From Bacillota bacterium (lineage in GTDB: Bacteria; Bacillota; Clostridia; Lachnospirales; Lachnospiraceae), in assembly GCA_023392995.1 (NCBI GenBank), contig JAEWMZ010000249.1:15708-79707 (forward strand): 64,000 nucleotides of DNA, given 5' to 3'. The notes under the pieces are model-generated. The model had not been told where the DNA came from. It saw only the letters and a program-made list of their open reading frames with translations, and did no database searches. Numbering within the stretch: the first letter of the stretch is position 1; every line of letters starts with the position of its first letter. The translations under genes were made by a program, and so were the position numbers. Of this stretch, positions 1 to 7,339 are shown piece after piece.

Positions 1-2
1 GT

Positions 3-422
3 GGAGTTGGATTTGATGTAATATATCAGGGTGCCATGGTAAGTATATTAACCTTATCAGCTTACTTCATTGGCCATTATATAGAGTCCGGTAAATGGGA
101 ATTTGTAACCAGTGCAGATGGCATGACAATGGCATTTCTTACAATGAGTATGGCTGAGATTTTCCACAGCTTTAATATGAGAAGCCAGCGAGGCTCCATC
201 TTCCGCATGAATACAAGAAATATAGCACTGATCGGAGCAATGGTTATTAGCTTTATCCTTACGACAGCTGTAATTTACATACCATTTTTCCGTGAGATTT
301 TTCAATTTGAACACATTAGTCTGATGGAGTATGGAATTGCTATGCTGCTGGCAGTTAGTGTTATTCCGATTGTTGAGGTTGTGAAGGCAATTCAACGAGC
401 TGCTGCAAGAAAAGCAGAATAA
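3..422 (+). CDS. Calcium-type P-type ATPase, C-terminal fragment (5' end outside window)
   Basis: The reading frame is open from the window edge and ends at the TAA at 420-422, giving about 139 residues of the C-terminal membrane domain. The stretch GMTMAFLTMSMAEIFHSFN followed by MRSQRGS is characteristic of the last transmembrane helices of cation-transporting P2-type ATPases (calcium/PMCA-SERCA type), which pump cations out of the cytoplasm at the cost of ATP. Three to four hydrophobic segments are visible, then a short basic tail ending RAAARKAE. The phosphorylation, nucleotide and metal-binding regions are upstream and cannot be checked. The ATG at 36 is internal, not the true start. The gene is probably a housekeeping neighbour unrelated to the sugar genes. 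The family call is firm; the exact ion is not. Confidence 0.85.
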   Translation, partial: GVGFDVIYQGAMVSILTLSAYFIGHYIESGKWEFVTSADGMTMAFLTMSMAEIFHSFNMRSQRGSIFRMNTRNIALIGAMVISFILTTAVIYIPFFREIFQFEHISLMEYGIAMLLAVSVIPIVEVVKAIQRAAARKAE

Positions 423-462
423 GAAGCTTATTCCAATAATATTGCGCCTATAAAAAGAGGAT

Positions 463-496
463 GCCCCAGATGATCATTTTTGGGGCGTTTTCTTTT
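463..496. terminator. Rho-independent terminator, convergent
   Basis: The stem GCCCCA (463-468) pairs with TGGGGC (481-486), followed on the plus strand by GTTTTCTTTT. It lies between the ATPase (plus) and the AraC gene (minus), whose stop codon it overlaps, so it can serve the ATPase and probably the opposite strand. Confidence 0.75.
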
Positions 497-1343
497 ATTC
501 ACTTTTCCGCAGGGCTCTCGGTGTGGTATGAAAGCGGTCATAAAACATCTTACGAAACAGCTTGTAATTTGTAAAGCCATGCTTTTCCAAGAGCTGGTAG
601 ATCGGAGTATTCGTACTGCGAAGCTCCTCATAGATGTATTGAATACGAAGCTGGTTTAAATAGAAAAGATAGGTACAGCCCATATTGTTTTTGAAAAACC
701 GGCAGAAGTATTTCGGCTGAAAGCCGGCAATCTTAGCGATCTCAGCCAGTGAGATGTCAGAGGCATGGTTTGCTTCTGAATAGGACATGATATCGGATAG
801 AATCGATAAATTCTTTGTGTGCTTTAAGTAATTCAACGGATGAAGCTCAATACAAAAATCCCGGCAGAGCAGATACAATAGATCATAGAGCAGGCTGTTA
901 AGCTTTAACTTATAACCAGTACTTTGCCTCAGCTCTAAATCATACATTTCTCTTAATATATTGATGAAAGGAAGTATTCTATAATACTCGGGAGACTGCG
1001 TTGTCAGGAAAGGCACCAAAAAATTCAGCTGCTCTATATTGGGAATGTAATGTTTTAGTAAATGTTGTGGAATCTGGATCAATAGAGCATAATTTTCCTT
1101 GATGCATCTTGTGGAATGAATGACTTTGGCATTGATTAATAAGAAGGTATCTTCACGCAATTCGTAAGTCTGGTCCGCAATTGTAATCTTTAAGTCGCCT
1201 TGATGGATATATAGGATCTCAATTGCGTCATGCCAATGGCTGACGGTGTAATCGCCAGTAGAGTAGCTGGAACGAATCAGCGCCTGCTGATATTCCGGCA
1301 GATAGATGGATTCATAGATTGGAGACAAGGAATCATTTAACAT
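495..1343 (-). CDS. AraC-family transcriptional regulator with N-terminal cupin domain
   Basis: This is a 282-residue protein. Residues 1-130 form a cupin-like sensor (HWHDAIEILYIHQGDLKITI, then the ELREDTFLLINAKVIHSTR stretch) of the kind that binds a sugar in AraC-type activators. The last 100 residues hold two helix-turn-helix motifs: ISLAEIAKIAGFQPKYFCRF, then PIYQLLEKHGFTNYKLFRKM with the usual C-terminal RFHTTPRALRK. A good Shine-Dalgarno (AAGGAG) precedes the ATG. The gene is divergent from the GH30 enzyme, so it most likely controls that gene in response to a released sugar; this is an inference from position. The length is normal for the family and nothing is missing. Confidence 0.88.
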   Translation of the reverse strand: MLNDSLSPIYESIYLPEYQQALIRSSYSTGDYTVSHWHDAIEILYIHQGDLKITIADQTYELREDTFLLINAKVIHSTRCIKENYALLIQIPQHLLKHYIPNIEQLNFLVPFLTTQSPEYYRILPFINILREMYDLELRQSTGYKLKLNSLLYDLLYLLCRDFCIELHPLNYLKHTKNLSILSDIMSYSEANHASDISLAEIAKIAGFQPKYFCRFFKNNMGCTYLFYLNQLRIQYIYEELRSTNTPIYQLLEKHGFTNYKLFRKMFYDRFHTTPRALRKSE

Positions 1344-1766
1344 AGAGAACTCCTTTTTTGAAAATTAAGGATAGGTATAACAATCAGTAAATTTATAAAC
1401 AATAAGTGTTCCTAACGGATAAGAATATAAAGATAGTATAACATAGAAGAAGTCGAATAAAAAGATACGATTGACCTAATAAGTGAGAATATAGTACCTA
1501 ATATGTGAATAGAAAAATCACTATAATACATATATACTAGTTATCATAGCTGACGGGTAATACGCTGTAATCAATTAAGTTGACATATTCCTTTGAAATT
1601 AAGTTGGATTTGTCTGTAAAAGTAGGAGATCAGTGAGCAGCAAGGTACGATGGATACAGAATGCGGATTTACAGGAGAGCGAGAAGATTGGTTCTCAGCA
1701 TAATAATTTGATGCAGATGAAGAAGATATACTTACAATGATAAAAATAGAAAGGTAGGATAATGGC
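1344..1766. promoter_or_regulatory. Divergent intergenic region, AraC regulator / GH30
   Basis: These 423 bases hold no convincing gene; the short minus-strand frame over 1571-1768 has no recognisable protein. The region is AT-rich and must contain both divergent promoters and any AraC operator. A ribosome binding site (GAAAGGTAGG) sits just before the GH30 start. I could not fix a -35/-10 pair or an operator with confidence. Confidence 0.5.
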
Positions 1767-3119
1767 ATGAAAAATGTAACGTGGATCAGCTCAACACAAG
1801 AAAATCCCTGGCAGCAGCAGGAGGCAAAAGCTTCCGAGGGCAGGGGGCGTCTCTATGTAGAAACAACAGGAGAAACGGATCAGACAATGGAAGGGTTTGG
1901 AGGTTGCTTCAATGAACTTGGCTGGATCGCCCTTAGTAAGGCAAATGCGGAAGAAAGAGCAGAAGTATTCAAGAATTTTTTCGGTTCTGAGGAAGCAGAT
2001 TTTAGCTTATGCCGGATGCCGGTTGGCGCAAATGATTTTTCGGAACGTTGGTATAGCTATGATGAAACTCCGGAGGATTATCAAATGGAGCATTTCACCA
2101 TCGAAAGAGATCGGGAATATTTATTGCCTTATATCAGGGAGGCTAAGAAGATAAAGTCAGAGTTTAAGATGTTTGCATCACCCTGGAGCCCTCCGACCTG
2201 GATGAAGGTGAGACCGGTTTACAATGTTGGCACACCTCTGCGTATGGAACCGGAGGTATTAAAGGCATATGCGCTGTATTTCGAAAAATTCGTACGTGCC
2301 TATGAGGCAGAAGGTGTAGAGATTCATCAGCTCCATGTCCAAAATGAGCCCTTTGCTGCACAAAACTTCCCGTCCTGTGTCTGGACACCGGAGCAATTTC
2401 GAACCTTTATCGGGGAATATTTAGGACCTCATTTTGAAAAAGCAGGGCTTAATACGGAGCTTTGGCTAGGAACCCTGAACGGACCTTATGAAACCTCATT
2501 TCCATATTCCACGAGTATGGGACCTTCAGTAGAAGCGAATTACGAACGTTATGTCAGCAGTATTCTGTTTGATGAGAAGGTTATGAAGTATATCAAAGGC
2601 GTGGGCTATCAATGGGACGGTAAGCACGCAGTCGATAAAACACATCAGAGCTTTCCCCAGCTAAAGCTCATGCAGACGGAAAGTGAATGCGGTATGGGTG
2701 CTAATGATTGGAGACACGCGGAATATATCTTTAGCTTAATGAATCATTATTTCCGTTATGGTGCAACCGCTTATGTATATTGGAATATGGCACTGGAACC
2801 AGGAGGCTTAAGCACCTGGGGCTGGCCGCAGAACAGCTTGGTAACGGTGCTGCCGGACGGGAAAGTTAGGTATAATCCTGAATATTATGTGATGAAGCAT
2901 TTTTCTAGTGCAGTAAAGCCGGGTGCTGTGTACTTAAAAATCAAGGGACCTTGGGCATCTGCCTCAAGTGCGTTCCTTAATCCGGATGGAAGTGTTGCCT
3001 TAATTGTCCACAATGCACAGAAGGAAGAGCAGGAATTCACATTCTCACATAAAGGAGAGTGCATTACAGCCAAACTTTCCGCTAACTCAATGCATACCTT
3101 TATTCTGAACGCAGAGTAA
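1767..3119 (+). CDS. Glycoside hydrolase family 30 (glucosylceramidase / beta-glucosidase / beta-xylosidase type)
   Basis: This is a 450-residue enzyme without a signal peptide, so probably cytoplasmic. The GH30 hallmarks are visible in order: the N-terminal TMEGFGGCFNELGW stretch, the SPWSPPTWMK loop, the acid/base glutamate in HVQNEPFA (Glu194), the nucleophile in MQTESECG (Glu305), and a C-terminal beta-sandwich starting near VMKHFSSAVKPGAV. GH30 enzymes retain the anomeric configuration and cleave beta-linked glucose, xylose, fucose or galactose units. The exact substrate cannot be read from sequence. The ATG at 1767 follows a plausible ribosome binding site and gives a complete catalytic domain. 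It is transcribed divergently from an AraC regulator and stands as a single-gene unit. Confidence 0.9.
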   Translation: MKNVTWISSTQENPWQQQEAKASEGRGRLYVETTGETDQTMEGFGGCFNELGWIALSKANAEERAEVFKNFFGSEEADFSLCRMPVGANDFSERWYSYDETPEDYQMEHFTIERDREYLLPYIREAKKIKSEFKMFASPWSPPTWMKVRPVYNVGTPLRMEPEVLKAYALYFEKFVRAYEAEGVEIHQLHVQNEPFAAQNFPSCVWTPEQFRTFIGEYLGPHFEKAGLNTELWLGTLNGPYETSFPYSTSMGPSVEANYERYVSSILFDEKVMKYIKGVGYQWDGKHAVDKTHQSFPQLKLMQTESECGMGANDWRHAEYIFSLMNHYFRYGATAYVYWNMALEPGGLSTWGWPQNSLVTVLPDGKVRYNPEYYVMKHFSSAVKPGAVYLKIKGPWASASSAFLNPDGSVALIVHNAQKEEQEFTFSHKGECITAKLSANSMHTFILNAE

Positions 3120-3175
3120 AGATGATAAGGTAGAATAAGAGGATACTAGTCTTAATCTCAATAATATTAGATTGA

Positions 3176-3340
3176 ATTTCCTCCATAGCCATGGAAATCT
3201 CTGCCTCCTCGGAAGAAATCTCTGCCTCTTCAGAAGAGATGAGCGCTTCCTCTCAAGAAGTCGCCTCTGCTGCAGTTGTACTGAATCAGGTTACGAAGCA
3301 GATGGTGGAAGAAGTGGAACGGTTCAAGGTCAAATCATAA
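3176..3340 (+). pseudogene. Relic of a methyl-accepting chemotaxis protein C-terminus
   Basis: A frame open from just after a TGA at 3173 to a TAA at 3338 translates to about 54 residues with the repeated EISASSEE / EMSASSQEVA pattern, then LNQVTKQMVEEVERFKV. This is the typical end of the cytoplasmic coiled-coil signalling domain of chemoreceptors. Everything upstream (sensor, membrane segments, HAMP and hairpin tip) is missing, so the gene is dead. It follows the GH30 gene by 56 bases. The plus-strand frame at 3172-3438 that overlaps it is in a different frame and looks spurious. Confidence is good because of the repeated S-x-SSEE pattern; the relic is short. Confidence 0.75.
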
Positions 3341-3557
3341 TTATTTATGATTCCTTCTATCATGCCTATAAAGTATACATAGGATGTGTGCATAAAAAGG
3401 TATCAAGGGGAAATTCTACTCATGATAACTTAGCTTAGGTGTAGTCTACTGGCTGAGTATAGGGTGTAATCGGAAAATGAACTAGTGATATTGGGAAATA
3501 GAAAGAACTAAATCCTGTTTGCGAAACAGGATAAAATAACTTATAATGAAATGAATG

Positions 3558-3588
3558 AAAAGGGGCTGTTGAAAAATACAGTCCCTTT
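3558..3588. terminator. Hairpin upstream of purine nucleoside phosphorylase
   Basis: AAAGGGGCTGT (3558-3568) pairs with ACAGTCCCTTT (3578-3588), with one mismatch. No strong U-tract follows on the plus strand, so it may be an old terminator of the vanished chemoreceptor gene. The rest of the gap to the next gene shows nothing else clear. Confidence 0.45.
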
Positions 3589-3631
3589 GACTAAAAAGAT
3601 AAGTGCCGTGATTGGAAAGTGAGGAAGAATA

Positions 3632-4444
3632 ATGTACGATAAAGTGTTAGAATCGACTCAATATATTAAAGAAAGGATCAGTCTCTCTCCAAAGCTGGCC
3701 ATTGTTCTGGGCTCCGGTCTTGGTGATATTGTAGACTCCCTTACAGAGGTTGAGATAGTGGATTATAAAGATATCCCTAATTTTCCGCAGTCCACAGTGG
3801 AAGGACATGTGGGAAGAATGGTAGCGGGCAGATTTAAAGGTGTGGAAGTGCTGGTTTTGCAGGGAAGATTTCATTTTTATGAAGGTTATTCCATGAAGGA
3901 AGTAACGTATCCTGTCTTTGTAATGAAGCTGCTGGGTATTGAGACATTAATGCTTACGAATGCCTGCGGAGGTATTAATGAGAGCTTCTCTCCTGGGACA
4001 ATCATGCTCATACATGACTTTATTAATCTTATGCCTTCCAATCCGCTTGTTGGTGTGAATGACGAGCGGTTTGGACCTAGATTTCCAGACATGACAGAGC
4101 CCTATAGTAAAAAGCTGCTGGAGCTGGCAAAGGGATTGGCGGAAAAGAATACAATTCCCTATGGAGTAGGAGTATATGCCGGCTTTCCCGGACCGTACTA
4201 TGAGACAGCCGCAGAGATCAGGATGATAAAAGGCTTTGGTGCGGATGCCGTTGGTATGTCAACAGTACCAGAAACAATCGCAGCCAACTACCTGGGAATA
4301 CAGGTGCTTGGATTAGCCGTTATCACTAACATGGCAACAGGAATCCAAAAAGTAAAGCATTCCCACGAAAGAGTTCTTGAAATCGCTAAGAAAGCTTCTA
4401 GCGATTTAACCTGTCTTATCAGCGGCGTGGTTGAAGGATTATAG
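3632..4444 (+). CDS. punA: Purine nucleoside phosphorylase (inosine/guanosine type)
   Basis: This 270-residue protein matches the trimeric PNP family along its whole length. Visible motifs are the phosphate-binding LGSGLGDIVDS near residue 25, FPQSTVEGHVGRMVAGRF, the QGRFHFYEGYS loop, TNACGGINESFSPG, the purine-site loop AGFPGPYYETAAEIRM, and MSTVPETIAANYLGIQVLG with the conserved VITNMATG. It cleaves inosine and guanosine to the base and ribose-1-phosphate in purine salvage. The ATG at 3632 has a GAGGAAG ribosome binding site. A large terminator follows, so it is a single-gene unit that appears unrelated to the surrounding glycan genes. The family call is very secure. Confidence 0.95.
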   Translation: MYDKVLESTQYIKERISLSPKLAIVLGSGLGDIVDSLTEVEIVDYKDIPNFPQSTVEGHVGRMVAGRFKGVEVLVLQGRFHFYEGYSMKEVTYPVFVMKLLGIETLMLTNACGGINESFSPGTIMLIHDFINLMPSNPLVGVNDERFGPRFPDMTEPYSKKLLELAKGLAEKNTIPYGVGVYAGFPGPYYETAAEIRMIKGFGADAVGMSTVPETIAANYLGIQVLGLAVITNMATGIQKVKHSHERVLEIAKKASSDLTCLISGVVEGL

Positions 4445-4677
4445 AGTATTAATTCATAATAAATGGTATTCAAGACGGATAACAATATAATCTTTAGGTA
4501 CATGAGGTAAGTCATCTTGAGAAACTTACTGTTAACCCCGGATATGTGCGAATGACAGTATAATTTGGATTGTAGGAAAATATCTAAAATAGCGTGATTA
4601 CTATTGAACAAATCAGTGTAAGGAGCGTCCGGAGTATTGAAAAATGATTATGTCTTCATCAGATTTTAACGCGTTCT

Positions 4678-4730
4678 AAAAATAAGCGTCTTCTTCCAAT
4701 TATGTATTGGAGGTAGGCGCTTATTTTTAG
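4678..4730 (+). terminator. Strong bidirectional rho-independent terminator
   Basis: A long, slightly imperfect stem is formed by AAAAATAAGCGTCT plus TCCAAT (4678-4700) and ATTGGA plus AGGCGCTTATTTTT (4706-4728), with a five-base loop and A/T runs on both ends. It ends the phosphorylase transcript. Confidence 0.85.
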
Positions 4731-5076
4731 AAGTAGCCGCTGATCTATTACAGTGCATACATGATAGAACACATTAAGGAGAATGAGAAGATAGGGCTTT
4801 TTAGTTGGCTTCATTTAAAATCCTTTTCTAAAAATTTAGTGTTAAAATGTCTGAAAGAATTAGAACGATGATTAATAGAGAGTATAGATAAGATTATAAT
4901 AGAGTGCACAATTTTACAATACAATATTAGATGATAACAATATAATTTAATGGAGTCGAGTAATGAGGATTCATCAGTTCCTCATAAACATAGGAGCCTC
5001 CTACTACGATGGTCATATGGGTTTTATACTAATATGGCTTTAAAAAAGTGTGAAACAACTAAATTAAAAGGAGGGT
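4731..5076. promoter_or_regulatory. Promoter region of the Gfo/Idh/MocA-VOC operon
   Basis: About 350 bases lack a convincing gene. A 36-codon frame at 4761-4871 (MIEHIKENEKIG...) has no recognisable family and no good ribosome binding site. The region carries the repeated ACAATA elements described separately at 4912-4945 and must hold the promoter for the downstream operon. I could not place -35/-10 boxes reliably. Confidence 0.4.
4912..4945 (+). promoter_or_regulatory. Candidate AraC operator: ACAATA direct repeats
   Basis: ACAATA occurs at 4916, 4921 and 4937, so two copies are 21 bp apart, placing them on the same face of the helix. The same half-site with 20-21 bp spacing recurs in front of other units at 24777, 46934, 52507 and 52741. 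The spacing suits an AraC-family dimer, but the link is an inference. Confidence 0.4.
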
Positions 5077-5103
5077 ATGGGCTTATGTAACCATACAAGA
5101 TAA
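5077..5103 (+). CDS. Possible 8-codon leader peptide
   Basis: ATG at 5077 opens MGLCNHTR and stops at 5101-5103, one codon before the start of the next gene. The only strong Shine-Dalgarno here (AAAGGAGGG, 5067-5075) sits just before this frame, while the next gene at 5107 has none of its own. An alternative start-stop pair, ATG TAA at 5085-5090, has even better spacing (10 bases). Either would make translation of the oxidoreductase depend on a ribosome finishing nearby. It may also be chance. Confidence 0.3.
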   Translation: MGLCNHTR

Positions 5104-5106
5104 ATC

Positions 5107-7209
5107 ATGCAGGAAAATAAATTATATGTAGGAGTTATTGGCACAGGAGCGATTAGCGATATTTATCTAAAAAATATGAGCCAAATGTTTGGTAATTTAG
5201 AGCTGGAAGCGATTGCTTCAAAGCACTTTGAGAATGCTGTGAAGAAAGCGAAGGAGTATGGTATTAAAGCAGAGACAACAGAGGAATTAATTCATAATCC
5301 AAAGGTGGATTTAGTTGTTGTTTTGACCCCTGTTGGTTCACATTATGAACTTATAAGAGCGGCATTACTCGCTGGAAAGCATGTTTATACAGAAAAAACA
5401 ATTACAGATGATCTTGTTAAGGCAAAAGAACTCATGGATATTGCAAATGAAAAAGGCTTATGCTTGGGCTCAGCCCCAGATACTTTTATGGGGGCAGCAT
5501 ATCAAACTGCTCAAAGAGCAATCGCCAGTGGACTGATTGGAGAAGTAAATTCATTCGCTATTTCAGCAAACCGTGACAATAATTTATTACTCAGTCTTTA
5601 TCCATATTTACGTGAATCAGGTGCCGGAGTACTGTTTGACTATGGTGTTTATTACATAACTGCACTTGTTAGTTTGCTGGGATCAGTTGAACGTGTAGGG
5701 GGTATTTTAGAAATGCCTTATAAAACATATACGAATATTATTCCTGGCATGCCGGATTATGGTAAAGTTATGGATAATCCAAATGAAAGTAGAGTATCTG
5801 CAATCCTAAAGATGAAGAATGGAATTTCAGGAACCCTGCATATTGATGGTAACAATATTATCACTGATCAAGCATATTTCTCTATTTATGGCACAAAAGG
5901 GATTTTATATATGACAGATCCCAATACATTTGGCGGAGAAGTTAAATTTCTTCCATATTCATTGGATCCAAGAATAAAAATAGATCCAATCAACCTATGG
6001 AATTTTTCGGATTATATGGAAGACTCTCGTGGACTTGGTCCATCTGATATAGCGAATGCAGTACTAAATTGTAAAAAGTGCCGAGCATCCAAAGAACTTG
6101 CATTTCACGTGTTGGAAATCTTGGAATCGATTAAGCAAGGTGGTGACAATGGTGCGTTTATTGATATCAAATCTTTCTGTGATAAACCAGAACCCATGCC
6201 ACTTGCAAGTGTTCCAATTACGAATATTGGACATGCTTCATTTGTTGCGAGAAATATGGAGGAAATGCTCCATTTTTATGAAGGTATCTTAGGAATGAAG
6301 CGCCTGTTTACGTTGACAATGAACGAACTTGCAGACTGGGTCGAAAAAAAATACGACCTTAGCAAGGAGGAGGTATCAAAATTAAGGTCAAGTGGTGACC
6401 AGCCATGGATTGAGTACTTAAAACTTGCAGACCACCAATATATAGAACTGTTCCATAATATAGAAGGAGAAAAGAAAAAATTCGTAGATAGGCAAGATTA
6501 CTATGGTTATGTAAAGCTGAACTATGAAGTTGACGATATTGAAGCGATAAAAAAAGTTCTTGTTGATGCTGGAGTTGAGATGAAACAAGATATACGAAAA
6601 GTAGTCGACGGTGCTTTGGAATTAGTGGTACATGATCCAGACGGAAACGAAGTTCAATTTACACAGTATGATAAAAACGGATTACTCCCACTGACCGAAA
6701 AGAAAGAACATAAAGTTTGCTCACAGGTAAAGTTCACAACTCAGGTGGCATATAACGTAAAGGACATAGTAAATATGAAGAACTTTTACTGTCAGGGATT
6801 GGGACTTAGATGTGTAAAGACAGTAACTTATGGTGACCTGGTACAATATTTAGAAGGAATGGGTGCTGAAGAAGAATTAATTACAAATCTAAAGATGATA
6901 CTCGATGAGCCATGGATCGATTATATTGAAGTAGCACCACATCAGTATATTGAGCTATTCTACACGAAAGGAGCTACGAAAAAAGAGATACGAGATTTGA
7001 GTGGATATTATAATTATCAGCACTTGTGTCTTGAAGTTTCGGATATTAATGAAGCGAAAGAAGCTGTTATGAAAAATGGAATTAAGCTGGATAATGATAT
7101 CGATTTGGGCCTTGATGGTGCATATCAATTGTGGATTGTTGATCCGGATGGCAATCGCATTGAATTAATGCAATACACTAAAAAATCGAAACAATTGATT
7201 GATAAATAA
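5107..7209 (+). CDS. Gfo/Idh/MocA oxidoreductase fused to two VOC (glyoxalase-fold) domains
   Basis: This 700-residue protein has three parts. Residues 1-360 are a Gfo/Idh/MocA dehydrogenase: Rossmann start VGVIGTGAISDIYLKNM, and EKT at 96-98 where the family usually has EKP; it should oxidise or epimerise a sugar with NAD(P). Residues 373-525 and 541-694 are two related VOC domains, each with a YIELF strand and an HDPDGNE or VDPDGNR end typical of the fold (His376 may be a metal ligand). An in-frame stop at 5101 rules out an earlier start. The gene leads an operon with a GH3 enzyme and an esterase. I infer redox-assisted handling of a glycoside or keto-sugar; the reaction of the VOC half is unknown. 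Confidence 0.85.
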   Translation: MQENKLYVGVIGTGAISDIYLKNMSQMFGNLELEAIASKHFENAVKKAKEYGIKAETTEELIHNPKVDLVVVLTPVGSHYELIRAALLAGKHVYTEKTITDDLVKAKELMDIANEKGLCLGSAPDTFMGAAYQTAQRAIASGLIGEVNSFAISANRDNNLLLSLYPYLRESGAGVLFDYGVYYITALVSLLGSVERVGGILEMPYKTYTNIIPGMPDYGKVMDNPNESRVSAILKMKNGISGTLHIDGNNIITDQAYFSIYGTKGILYMTDPNTFGGEVKFLPYSLDPRIKIDPINLWNFSDYMEDSRGLGPSDIANAVLNCKKCRASKELAFHVLEILESIKQGGDNGAFIDIKSFCDKPEPMPLASVPITNIGHASFVARNMEEMLHFYEGILGMKRLFTLTMNELADWVEKKYDLSKEEVSKLRSSGDQPWIEYLKLADHQYIELFHNIEGEKKKFVDRQDYYGYVKLNYEVDDIEAIKKVLVDAGVEMKQDIRKVVDGALELVVHDPDGNEVQFTQYDKNGLLPLTEKKEHKVCSQVKFTTQVAYNVKDIVNMKNFYCQGLGLRCVKTVTYGDLVQYLEGMGAEEELITNLKMILDEPWIDYIEVAPHQYIELFYTKGATKKEIRDLSGYYNYQHLCLEVSDINEAKEAVMKNGIKLDNDIDLGLDGAYQLWIVDPDGNRIELMQYTKKSKQLIDK

Positions 7210-7339
7210 ATAGTAAATTGAACGGCATTATGTGAAAGTCTGAAAAATTGGGTATCCATACGTCAGACAGGTCAGTATTCAGGCCTTATAAAGTCAGACT
7301 AAGAGAATCTAATAAGACGTTACAATAGGAGGAAATTCA

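Noticed and set aside
3172..3438. 88-residue plus-strand frame (MNFLHSHGNL...)
   Set aside because: It overlaps the chemoreceptor relic in a different frame, is rich in Cys/Arg/Ser as expected of a shadow frame, and has no family resemblance.
4761..4871. 36-codon frame before the oxidoreductase operon
   Set aside because: No ribosome binding site, no recognisable family, and it lies in a promoter region.
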